NCBI GenBank assembly: GCA_051846895.1 | Contig: JBPYCQ010000024.1 | Location: 1-23,070, forward strand | Direction: 5' to 3' | DNA length: 23,070 bases | Source: CALKAL01 sp051846895 | GTDB taxonomy: Bacteria > Bacillota > Bacilli > Bacillales > Alkalibacillaceae | Shown: one piece after another, positions 15,165 through 21,879 of the stretch | Layout of the letters: each line of letters starts with the position of its first letter | Numbering within the stretch: position 1 is the first letter of the stretch | Translations under genes and position numbers: made by a program | Notes under the pieces: model-generated | Told to the model about the DNA's origin: nothing | Databases searched by the model: none | The model's input: only the letters and a program-made list of their open reading frames with translations

Positions 15165-15542
15165 ATGGGTAATTTGTCAACATTATCGATAATTAGATAC
15201 TTAGTTGGTTTTGTTTTTATTGTCTCTGGATTAATGAAGTTAGTTGGAGATGGTTTAGCTGCTTATTTTATGACACTCAGTTTACCATCACCTATGACGA
15301 TCATGTATGTGGTAGCTATTATTGAAGTAGTTTGTGGATTACTAATTGTATTCAACAAATATGTTGGGCAGGCTGTCATTCCATTACTTGGTGTAATTAT
15401 TGTTGCTATTCTAATGACAAAGGTTCCAGTTCTACACAACGGATTTATTCGAGCTTTGTTTGAGGCACGTTTAGATCTCGTCATGTTAGTTATGCTATTA
15501 ATTCTGTATAGTCAATATGGCGGACGTTGGTCAAGAAGATAA
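15165..15542 (+). CDS. DoxX-like small membrane protein
   Basis: The 125-aa protein has four hydrophobic helices: IIRYLVGFVFIVSGLMKLV, MTIMYVVAIIEVVCGLLIVF, AVIPLLGVIIVAILMTKVPV and LDLVMLVMLLILYSQYGG. The R-(Y/F)xxGxxF(I/L)xSGxxK start and the four-helix layout fit the DoxX/DoxD-like family, membrane proteins associated with quinone or thiol redox processes, without a proven reaction for most members. GAAGGAGGG lies upstream of ATG 15165. The stop codon abuts the stop codon of the convergent caspase-like gene without a single intervening base, and no hairpin separates them, so the two transcripts should overlap. Confidence 0.82.
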   Translation: MGNLSTLSIIRYLVGFVFIVSGLMKLVGDGLAAYFMTLSLPSPMTIMYVVAIIEVVCGLLIVFNKYVGQAVIPLLGVIIVAILMTKVPVLHNGFIRALFEARLDLVMLVMLLILYSQYGGRWSRR

Positions 15543-16190
15543 TTACCACAGGTCGATTAAATAGCCGTTATCTATCTTTTTACCAATTTGTTGTTCAACG
15601 ACTTCGTTCGTATATTCATCAAATTGATACTTGATCCAACCTACGTAATAACCATTTTTAGCTGCTTGTTGTTCAGCCCAACCTCCGACACCGCTAATCC
15701 ATTCGCCTGTCGCATCACCTGGTGGATTACCTGGTTTCGGATAACTAGATCCTTTAGCAGCAATAACGATACAGCCTGTTATTCTAGCTAGTTCTTTAGG
15801 AAAAGGGCTCGCGGATACACGACAGCCTGTTAAAATGATTTCACATGATTTACAAAAATTAATACGATCTTGAGAAATCATTTGTGCTAAATCTCTTAAA
15901 TAACGCGCATCGGGGGAATCGTAAATTTGCGGTGATAAATAAAATCCTGCTATATCGGGTCCCCCTAATTTTACACCGCCGCGATTACCTGTATCACTAT
16001 ATGGCCACGCATGTGAAAAGATGAAGACTTTATTCAGACAGTCATTTTGGGACGCTTGTGCTAAATGATTAAGCAGTTCTTTTCCAGAGCCCCACTGCTT
16101 TGTATTTTCCGCTCCAACAGCCCGCTCACCCCACGCTTTAAACGCGCCTTCATCTTTTCCAGTTGCAGCTAACGCTAATTTCCTCGGCAT
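15543..16190 (-). CDS. stand-alone caspase-like (DUF4347-like, clan CD) protein
   Basis: The 215-aa protein has no signal peptide. After a short N-terminal domain, CLNKVFIFSHAW places His60 at the end of a hydrophobic strand, and CEIILTGCRVSASPFPKEL places Cys123 at the end of the next one, followed by LARITGCIVIAAKG. A hydrophobic strand ending in His, then a second ending in Cys, then an ArgxxxAxxTGxxVxA step is the layout of caspase-like His-Cys dyad folds (clan CD; the DUF4347 domain of large adhesins looks similar). I infer the fold by motif; activity is unproven. The C-terminal half has GGWAEQQAAKNGYYVGW, a conserved-looking element without recognised function. GGAGGAAC upstream of ATG 16190 is a strong ribosome binding site. 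Convergent with DoxX, upstream of no gene in its own direction. Confidence 0.65.
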   Translation of the reverse strand: MPRKLALAATGKDEGAFKAWGERAVGAENTKQWGSGKELLNHLAQASQNDCLNKVFIFSHAWPYSDTGNRGGVKLGGPDIAGFYLSPQIYDSPDARYLRDLAQMISQDRINFCKSCEIILTGCRVSASPFPKELARITGCIVIAAKGSSYPKPGNPPGDATGEWISGVGGWAEQQAAKNGYYVGWIKYQFDEYTNEVVEQQIGKKIDNGYLIDLW

Positions 16191-16277
16191 GATTGTTCCT
16201 CCTTTTTCAAATATTATATATACCTATGCACATATAGGATTGTTTGTTAAAAAGTAAAACTGAAACGATATCCGTTT

Positions 16278-16310
16278 AAAAAAAAAATACCCCCTTTTTT
16301 AAAAAGAGGG
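16278..16310 (-). terminator. intrinsic terminator after the TraB/PrgY-like gene
   Basis: On the minus strand CCCTCTTTTT pairs with AAAAAAGGGGG (16290-16310) and is followed by a run of T (16278-16287). It begins 12 nt behind the stop at 16323. Confidence 0.8.
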
Positions 16311-16322
16311 AGTAAAATTAAC

Positions 16323-17489
16323 TTATAAATTCTCTATAAACACTCGAATAACATCTGCTCCACCGACAAATGTTCCGATTGAGCTTCCGATGTTAGCCAT
16401 GACCACGACGAGTAGTACTCGTGTCACCCTGTTATTCCAAAACCCTTTTAACGAATGAACATCGTCTGATAAGGATTCAAAATCTTTTACGTTTGGTTTC
16501 CGCATATATGCTTGAACGGCACCCGCAAACCAGCCAGCTGCTAGTAAAGGGTTGAGTGAACTGATTGGTGCTATTAGAAAAGCGGTAATAATAGCTAACG
16601 GATGTGCGAAGGCAATCGCTGCGCCAATCGCCGATAAGGAACCATTCCACAAAATCCAACTAATCGCCTGATACATTCCTGCAGAAGGATTATTTATAAA
16701 TGTGTAAATAATCGCTGCCATAACAATAACGGGAATTGACCATGCGATAATTTTCGGCTTTTTAGACTTTGGTGGCACTTGGGCAAGCTTTTTAATATCA
16801 TGGTCTTTTTCAATTTGCTTCGTAATCCCAGGGACGTGTGCCGCACCTAATACAGCAACTACTTTATCTCCTGGAGCTTCTTTAATTTTTTGTGCTAAAT
16901 ATTGATCACGTTCATCGATTAGCGGTTTCTTAAGTCTTGGGAATGCTTTCGTAAACTCTAGAAGTGCAGAGTCAAGCATATCTTTATTTTTCAATTCTTC
17001 TAATTGTTCTTCTGAGATCTCTTCAGTGTCAAAGATGCTATAAAAGATAGCGAGCATTAATTTGGCCTTACCTGTAAATTTGAGATTTCTCCAAATTCGT
17101 TTAAATGTCACTTGTATATCACGGTCAGCTAAAACTAACTCAGCACCAACTTCTTCAGCAGATTCAATCCCTTGAATCATTTCTTGACCTGGCTTAATGC
17201 CAAATTGTTTGGCGATACGGCGCTGGAACGAGGAAACCATCATATTTACTAATAGTAAAGTTGCCTTTTTCTCTTTAATGACTTGAAATATATCCATACT
17301 TTGCCATTTGTTATTCTCTTTTAAAGAATGGTACCGCCCTTCGTCAAGCTCAACACAAACTGAATCAGGTTGTTCTTGCTCTATAACTTCTTTTACCTCT
17401 TCAGCACTTTGCTTTGAGACGTGAGCTGTACCAACTAAAATTATTTCTTTTCCATTTAAATATAATCTTGTTACATTTCCTTCTGACAT
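16323..17489 (-). CDS. TraB/PrgY family membrane protein
   Basis: The 388-aa protein starts with a cytoplasmic TraB domain with the family motifs GTAHVS (20-25, His23), VCVELDEGRY (44-53) and GAAHVPG (215-221). From about residue 247 to the end it has four to five hydrophobic helices with conserved-looking NPLLAAGWFAGAVQAYMRKP and a final RVLLVVVMANIGSSIGTFVGG. This is the PrgY/TraB arrangement known from enterococcal pheromone-plasmid shutdown proteins and widely present in bacteria and archaea; the fold is related to the TIKI/GumN group, some members of which are metalloproteases. A function in peptide or protein turnover at the membrane is inferred. GAGG lies 9 nt upstream of ATG 17489. 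A terminator upstream (17590-17618) separates it from the next TraB gene. Confidence 0.88.
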   Translation of the reverse strand: MSEGNVTRLYLNGKEIILVGTAHVSKQSAEEVKEVIEQEQPDSVCVELDEGRYHSLKENNKWQSMDIFQVIKEKKATLLLVNMMVSSFQRRIAKQFGIKPGQEMIQGIESAEEVGAELVLADRDIQVTFKRIWRNLKFTGKAKLMLAIFYSIFDTEEISEEQLEELKNKDMLDSALLEFTKAFPRLKKPLIDERDQYLAQKIKEAPGDKVVAVLGAAHVPGITKQIEKDHDIKKLAQVPPKSKKPKIIAWSIPVIVMAAIIYTFINNPSAGMYQAISWILWNGSLSAIGAAIAFAHPLAIITAFLIAPISSLNPLLAAGWFAGAVQAYMRKPNVKDFESLSDDVHSLKGFWNNRVTRVLLVVVMANIGSSIGTFVGGADVIRVFIENL

Positions 17490-17589
17490 AACATACGTCC
17501 TCTTTATTTTTTTATATTACAGTTAAACCTTCCCTTATTATAGCGTAAAATCAATTTATTTTTTACCCAAAATAATTAAGAAAAAATTA

Positions 17590-17618
17590 AAGCGGTTATC
17601 CAAATAGAATAACCACTT
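17590..17618 (-). terminator. intrinsic terminator after the LRR-TraB lipoprotein gene
   Basis: AAGCGGTTAT (17590-17599) pairs with ATAACCACTT (17609-17618) with one mismatch. On the minus strand TTAATTTTTT follows. It separates the two TraB-family genes into distinct transcripts. Confidence 0.72.
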
Positions 17619-17636
17619 TATATAACATGAAAAGAC

Positions 17637-18893
17637 TTAATGGACTTTTTCTACTTCAAATCCTCTTTCCTCTAAAATTGAACCTACATGTGGTTCTAAG
17701 ATTAAATGTAACGTACCGACAATGACAAAGTAAGTACGTCCATCATCTTCCTCTAAAAATCCTTGAATCTTGTCAGCCATACCATAGTTTCGCTCATCGT
17801 TTAATGCTTCTAAATAAGCTTGTGCCTCATCGGCAAATTCGGCATTTTCATCTTCTTCAGCATCGACCATTAAATACTCTAATAGCTCATCTTCATTTCC
17901 TGCTTTATATAAGGCAAACATCTCTTGTAATTGTTGGTCATATTCCTCAATATCAACGAGTGACTCTTTTAACATTTCGATTTGGTAATCATGAGATACA
18001 CCAGATAAAACATTAAATTGCAGTTCAGCTGTCTCTAATGGAATGACTTCTTTCCCATCCAATTTTGCTTTATTTAAAAAGTATTCATCTACGCCATACA
18101 AATATCCGAGTTGTTCAGCCATTAATGACTGAATAAGACTTGTTAACATCCATGGTTTATAATGTTCGACTGCTTGAATTGGTAATCCTAAATCCGTTAA
18201 TACGCGACTTAATTCATCATAAGTTTCATCAGATAAGTGATCTCGAATTGTTGTTCCGTCATTGTATTCACCTAGTTCACTATAAATCGACTGAATTTCA
18301 AACATGTCAATTTCATTTAAATCAATTTCCGGAACAACAACATCTGCTTCATGATAGGCCTTTTCTATACTTTCATGTAGCGGATAAAAATCTTTTGTAC
18401 CGACATGAATCGTTCCTTGTAAATAAACCGTCGTATTACCATTCTCCACTTTCCATAAGTAGCCACCTGGTCCATCAGCTCGACCAATGACTTCTTCATA
18501 CTTAACGGTTACCCCTTGATCGATTAGCTGATTAACTAAGCTCATTTGCTCTTCATCTTCAGTTAAAGGGTTACCAATAACGTTTAGTTTTTTAAGATTT
18601 TCTAAATCTAATACTGGCGTTAAATCAGTTATCTCATTATTTTCGAGTGATAAATTTTCTAGTGCTGCTAATTTTTCAATTCCTTCTAAAGATTTAATTC
18701 CTTGATTTGATAACTCAAGTTTTTTTACCTTTTCCAAATCAGACTTTTGGATGTTTTCTTCGTCAATACTTAATTCTGTTCGAATGCTATCTTCTAATTT
18801 TTCATCTGAAAAACTAACACCATCATTAGATTGGCAAGCAACTAGCGTGATTGACATGATTAGTGTTAATAAAAATAAATGTAGTTTTTTCAT
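17637..18893 (-). CDS. lipoprotein with N-terminal leucine-rich repeats and TraB/GumN domain
   Basis: The product is 418 aa from ATG 18893 (AAGGAG about 9 nt upstream); the 8-codon longer frame from TTG lies upstream of that ribosome binding site. The N terminus MKKLHLFLLTLIMSITLVAC is a lipoprotein signal with lipobox LVAC and lipidated Cys20. Residues about 45-115 hold internalin-type repeats (KVKKLELSNQGIKSLEGIEK, LENLSLENNEITDLTPVLD, LENLKKLNVIGNPLTE). From about 140 a TraB/GumN domain follows, with GTIHVG (160-165), VVPEIDL and a C-terminal GTLHLI (393-398). Similar GumN/TIKI domains are proposed to be extracytoplasmic metalloproteases. The LRR part would then bind a partner or envelope component. 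The order LRR then TraB is a fusion I do not know as common. It is transcribed separately from the following TraB/PrgY gene. Confidence 0.85.
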   Translation of the reverse strand: MKKLHLFLLTLIMSITLVACQSNDGVSFSDEKLEDSIRTELSIDEENIQKSDLEKVKKLELSNQGIKSLEGIEKLAALENLSLENNEITDLTPVLDLENLKKLNVIGNPLTEDEEQMSLVNQLIDQGVTVKYEEVIGRADGPGGYLWKVENGNTTVYLQGTIHVGTKDFYPLHESIEKAYHEADVVVPEIDLNEIDMFEIQSIYSELGEYNDGTTIRDHLSDETYDELSRVLTDLGLPIQAVEHYKPWMLTSLIQSLMAEQLGYLYGVDEYFLNKAKLDGKEVIPLETAELQFNVLSGVSHDYQIEMLKESLVDIEEYDQQLQEMFALYKAGNEDELLEYLMVDAEEDENAEFADEAQAYLEALNDERNYGMADKIQGFLEEDDGRTYFVIVGTLHLILEPHVGSILEERGFEVEKVH

Positions 18894-19048
18894 CAATGTA
18901 TTCTCCTTAATATCCAATCTTAATAATAAAAAACTTAGCCTATATCCATTATTAATTATGATAAATGTAGGCTAAAGTAATTTCAATGTAGGTTAACTAT
19001 TATTTATATTTTCTTTATCCTATTGTCCACACAAAATATAAATTTAAT

Positions 19049-19080
19049 AAAACTTTCGTGCCAAGTGACACGAAAGTTTT
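19049..19080 (-). terminator. intrinsic terminator of the thiolase gene
   Basis: A perfect 12-bp stem, AAAACTTTCGTG (19049-19060) with CACGAAAGTTTT (19069-19080), lies 6 nt behind the thiolase stop; on the minus strand it continues into TATTAAATTTAT. It could also help insulate the LRR-TraB gene. Confidence 0.85.
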
Positions 19081-19085
19081 ATTAT

Positions 19086-20264
19086 CTATACAGATTTTAT
19101 AACAACGGCAATTCCTTGCCCGCCACCTATACAAAGACTGGCAACTCCGTATGTTAATCCTCGTTCTCTTAATTCATACCCTAAGGTTAATAGTAGTCTT
19201 GTGCCACTGACTCCAACTGGGTGACCTAGAGCAATCGCACCGCCATGAACGTTCGTCTTATCACGATCAAGTCCAAGCTCTTTTTCTACAGCTAAATATT
19301 GTGCTGCGAACGCTTCATTCACTTCAAATAAATCTATATCACTAATAGTTAAATTCGCACGAGTTAATGCTTGTTTGATTGCAGGAACAGGTCCAATACC
19401 CATAATCGTTGGGTCAACACCACACACTCCCCAAGATACAATTTCGACTAATGGTTTAAGGTTGTGGGTTTTAACAGCTTGTTCACTTGCGACAATAACT
19501 GATGCTGCTCCATCATTGATTCCACTTGAGTTACCAGGAGTGACAGTTCCATCTTTTTTGAAGGACGGTCTTAGCTTAGCTAATTGATCAGATGTTAAAC
19601 CATCCCTAATATGTTCATCTTCTTTTATTTCAATGGTACCTTTTTTCGTCTTTATTTCTACCGGTACTATTTCTTTATTAAAACGACCGGATTGCTTCGC
19701 TTCATCCGCACGGGTCTGACTTAATAATGAAAACTCATCCTGTTCTTCACGAGAAATGTTGTACTGCTCCGCTAACTTCTCAGATGTCATTCCCATTCCA
19801 CTCCCGACATATTCGTCTGTCAGTGTGCTTAAAAGCATATCTTCAAACTTTAACGCTCCATACTTATTTCCGCCAAACCGTTGATTGAAATTTGAAAAAG
19901 GCGACATCGACATATTCTCAGCTCCACCTGCTAGAATGACATCGGCTTCATTAAGTAAAATACTTTGAGCAGCGGAAACAACGGATTGAGCCCCTGAGCC
20001 GCATAGTCGATTCAATGTCAGAGCCGGCACTTCTTGAGGAACCCCAGCTTTTAGTCCAATATGTCTCGCTAAATATGCCGCATTAGTATGAGAGTGTATG
20101 ACATTCCCGTAAATGACTTGATCAATCATTTCCGGGAAAATGTTCGAACGTTTCATTGCTTCTTTTGCTGTCACAGCTCCTAATTCATCAGCGGTTGTAT
20201 TAGCAAATGACCCACCAAACTCTGCGAATGCTGTTCTTGCACCATCAATGATATATGTACCCAT
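19086..20264 (-). CDS. acetyl-CoA C-acetyltransferase (thiolase)
   Basis: The 392-aa protein is a full-length thiolase. Key residues: nucleophile Cys88 in LNRLCGSGAQSV, VNEAFAAQ (315-322), HGGAIALGHPVG with His348, and the C-terminal CIGGGQG with the general-acid Cys378. It condenses two acetyl-CoA to acetoacetyl-CoA or performs the reverse cleavage, feeding fatty-acid breakdown, ketone-body or polyhydroxybutyrate pathways; the 3-hydroxybutyrate-dehydrogenase-like gene in the same window points the same way. GGGGGAA lies upstream of ATG 20264. It stands alone between its terminator and an upstream region with an inverted repeat (20283-20324). The degradative and biosynthetic subtypes cannot be told apart safely from the sequence alone. 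Confidence 0.95.
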   Translation of the reverse strand: MGTYIIDGARTAFAEFGGSFANTTADELGAVTAKEAMKRSNIFPEMIDQVIYGNVIHSHTNAAYLARHIGLKAGVPQEVPALTLNRLCGSGAQSVVSAAQSILLNEADVILAGGAENMSMSPFSNFNQRFGGNKYGALKFEDMLLSTLTDEYVGSGMGMTSEKLAEQYNISREEQDEFSLLSQTRADEAKQSGRFNKEIVPVEIKTKKGTIEIKEDEHIRDGLTSDQLAKLRPSFKKDGTVTPGNSSGINDGAASVIVASEQAVKTHNLKPLVEIVSWGVCGVDPTIMGIGPVPAIKQALTRANLTISDIDLFEVNEAFAAQYLAVEKELGLDRDKTNVHGGAIALGHPVGVSGTRLLLTLGYELRERGLTYGVASLCIGGGQGIAVVIKSV

Positions 20265-20282
20265 CTTAATTCCCCCTATTGT

Positions 20283-20324
20283 CTTGTTAACTTCACGATA
20301 TACAATATTAATAGTTTTAACAAG
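20283..20324 (-). promoter_or_regulatory. inverted repeat across the thiolase promoter region
   Basis: CTTGTTAA (20283-20290) and TTAACAAG (20317-20324) are perfect 8-bp inverted repeats 26 bp apart, centred about 40 bp upstream of the thiolase ATG, where -35 and -10 elements should lie (TTGTTA with TATATC are weak candidates on the minus strand). The pair could be two operator half-sites or a hairpin in the 5' leader. Confidence 0.3.
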
Positions 20325-20334
20325 TAAAGTTTAA

Positions 20335-20367
20335 AAAGCGAGCTTTCCTCATCAGATCACCCGCTTC
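20335..20367 (-). terminator. probable intrinsic terminator of the TetR operon
   Basis: On the minus strand GAAGCGGG (20360-20367) pairs with CTCGCTTT (20335-20342) with two G-T pairs, a 17-nt loop and a short T run. It begins 11 nt behind the TetR stop. The stem is weaker than others in the window. Confidence 0.5.
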
Positions 20368-20377
20368 AAATGTCTTA

Positions 20378-20983
20378 TTAATTTTTTCCTATCCCATTTT
20401 GCAGTAATTGCATTTCCGACTTAAAGTTTTCTAAAGCTTCTTCATTTGATAGTCCTACCGCATATTTCAATACAATATTCCTAGACGTTATCGCAGAGAT
20501 TACCTGTAACGCGTGAAATAGTTCTTTTTCACACGTGACATTTAATATAGAACGATCAATTAACGCGTTTATTTCTTTAAAACTACCGTTGATGTCATTC
20601 GCACTAAAAATAGTAGCTATATGACTTTCTACTTTGTAATTCATATGTGTAAATATATTTTTAAGAAAATAGTAATCTTTTTCTTGTTGAATGAAATGAT
20701 GATAAAACTGAATAACTGCTTTAAAAAGATTACCTCGTTCATTAATTAATAGGTCTACGAAATTCTTTTTTCTTTCTTTAGCGTACTCTTCCAACAAGTA
20801 GTAAAAGGCATCTTCTTTATCTTCAAAATATTGATAAAAACTACCTCTTGCGATTCGTGCTGATTTAATAATATTTGAAATTAACGCTTCATTAAGGGGC
20901 ACTCTAGAAAATTCTGATTTAATAGCATTCATTAAGATTTGTTTCTTTTCTTCTGTTAAATTGTGAAATGTGATTTTAGGCAT
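20378..20983 (-). CDS. TetR/AcrR family transcriptional regulator
   Basis: The 201-aa protein has an N-terminal TetR-type helix-turn-helix (about residues 10-56): EEKKQILMNAIKSEF, then ISNIIKSARIARGSFYQYFE, where the RGSFYQYFxxKEDxF segment is the recognition part shared by the family. The C-terminal helical region (57-201) would bind a small ligand and dimerise; it gives no hint of the ligand. The ATG at 20983 has GGGAG upstream. The gene follows 23 nt behind the two-TM gene on the same strand, so both are in one transcript, and two matched palindromes sit at the promoter of that transcript. The regulator is therefore predicted to repress its own operon. Confidence 0.9.
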   Translation of the reverse strand: MPKITFHNLTEEKKQILMNAIKSEFSRVPLNEALISNIIKSARIARGSFYQYFEDKEDAFYYLLEEYAKERKKNFVDLLINERGNLFKAVIQFYHHFIQQEKDYYFLKNIFTHMNYKVESHIATIFSANDINGSFKEINALIDRSILNVTCEKELFHALQVISAITSRNIVLKYAVGLSNEEALENFKSEMQLLQNGIGKN

Positions 20984-21006
20984 GAGTCTCTCCCTCAGCA
21001 GTTACC

Positions 21007-21441
21007 TTAGCTATAATATGATATTTTGTTTTCTTTCTTTAAAAACTCTATAAAATGCTGTAAAGATCGGCTAGGCTGCTGTTTGACTAAACTTACATAT
21101 TGATTTTTTAAATGTTCGGAGACAACTTCACTATTCTTAATTCTACTAACCATATAGTCTGAAGATAATTTCAAAATTTCTTTTCTTTGGTGCTTCGCTT
21201 CTTTTGATAACGCAAATCCTAAAGCTCCTAACACCGCAAAAAATATAATACTACCATTAAACAATTCTCGGCCTGGGGTGAAAAATAATATGACAATTAG
21301 ATTGATGACGGAAATAAAAATGAGTGGATAGGACCAAAATATATATTTGTAAGCTTTTTTAGTTACAGGTTTAGTAAGCTTTTCTAATTTATCTATTTCT
21401 CGTTTCACGAAATTAGGTATGTTTGGCATAGAGTTAACCAT
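21007..21441 (-). CDS. two-TM membrane protein in TetR operon, unknown function
   Basis: The 144-aa product has an N-terminal cytoplasmic-type amphipathic region (VKREIDKLEKLTKPVTKKAY), two adjacent hydrophobic helices (about 34-56, WSYPLIFISVINLIVILFF, and about 62-79, NGSIIFFAVLGALGFAL) and a charged C-terminal region of about 60 residues, partly helical (SKEAKHQRKEILKLSSDYMV). No family is recognised with certainty. It does not look like an efflux pump, the usual TetR target, but it precedes the regulator in one operon behind a repressible promoter. AAGGAGG lies 5 nt before ATG 21441, a strong translation signal. Confidence 0.78.
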   Translation of the reverse strand: MVNSMPNIPNFVKREIDKLEKLTKPVTKKAYKYIFWSYPLIFISVINLIVILFFTPGRELFNGSIIFFAVLGALGFALSKEAKHQRKEILKLSSDYMVSRIKNSEVVSEHLKNQYVSLVKQQPSRSLQHFIEFLKKENKISYYS

Positions 21442-21471
21442 AAGTTCCTCCTTTTAAAAATAAAAATTGAC

Positions 21472-21519
21472 TGACATGTTGTCATCTTTATTTTATGTGA
21501 CACAGTGTCATTCGGTCAA
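21472..21519 (-). promoter_or_regulatory. autoregulated promoter with two TGACA-N3-TGTCA operators
   Basis: On the minus strand the -35 TTGACC (21514-21519) and -10 TAAAAT (21490-21495) have an 18-nt spacer. The perfect 13-bp palindrome TGACACAGTGTCA (21498-21510) lies inside the spacer. A second palindrome, TGACATGTTGTCA (21472-21484), lies just downstream of the -10, at the expected start of transcription. Both have the same half-site TGACA and the same 3-nt gap, and their centres are 26 bp apart. The gene encoded first behind it is the two-TM protein, then TetR. Confidence 0.72.
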
Positions 21520-21820
21520 CAAGATTGCTTATATTTTAAACATATACATACTTAGCTTCTTTTAAACATTGTTAATCTCCTTCTTACATTACTACTAAAG
21601 AGCAAAAACAATATAATCCTCTAAACCTATTTTATTTCTTTATCAGTCGTTTAATGATTTTTAACAATCGTTATCATATTTGATAAGTTTTTTATTAGAT
21701 TGTTTTAACTTTCTGAATTTCAAGTTTAAGTTAGCCACTTAGGTTTTTGTGATTTTGCTATATTTACACTCAAAACTTTTGGTCTTTTAATAGCCCTATC
21801 TCCTTGGTGTTGTATTTGTT

Positions 21821-21866
21821 AATGTTTATTAGTAGGAGGGGCTAGCCCCTCCTACTAATAAACATT
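21821..21866. repeat. 46-bp perfect palindrome inside the IS30 element
   Basis: The left arm 21821-21843 begins AATGTTTATTAGTAGGAGGG and continues GCT; 21844-21866 is its exact reverse complement, with no unpaired loop. It sits 13 nt behind the transposase stop, between the gene and the left end. No T run follows on either strand, so it is not a standard terminator. Confidence 0.95.
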
Positions 21867-21879
21867 TCATGGCGCGGAT

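Noticed and set aside
21553..21585. AAGGAG plus ATG on the minus strand upstream of the TetR operon
   Set aside because: The reading frame encodes only MFKRS before a stop and lies upstream of the operon promoter; probably a remnant or chance.
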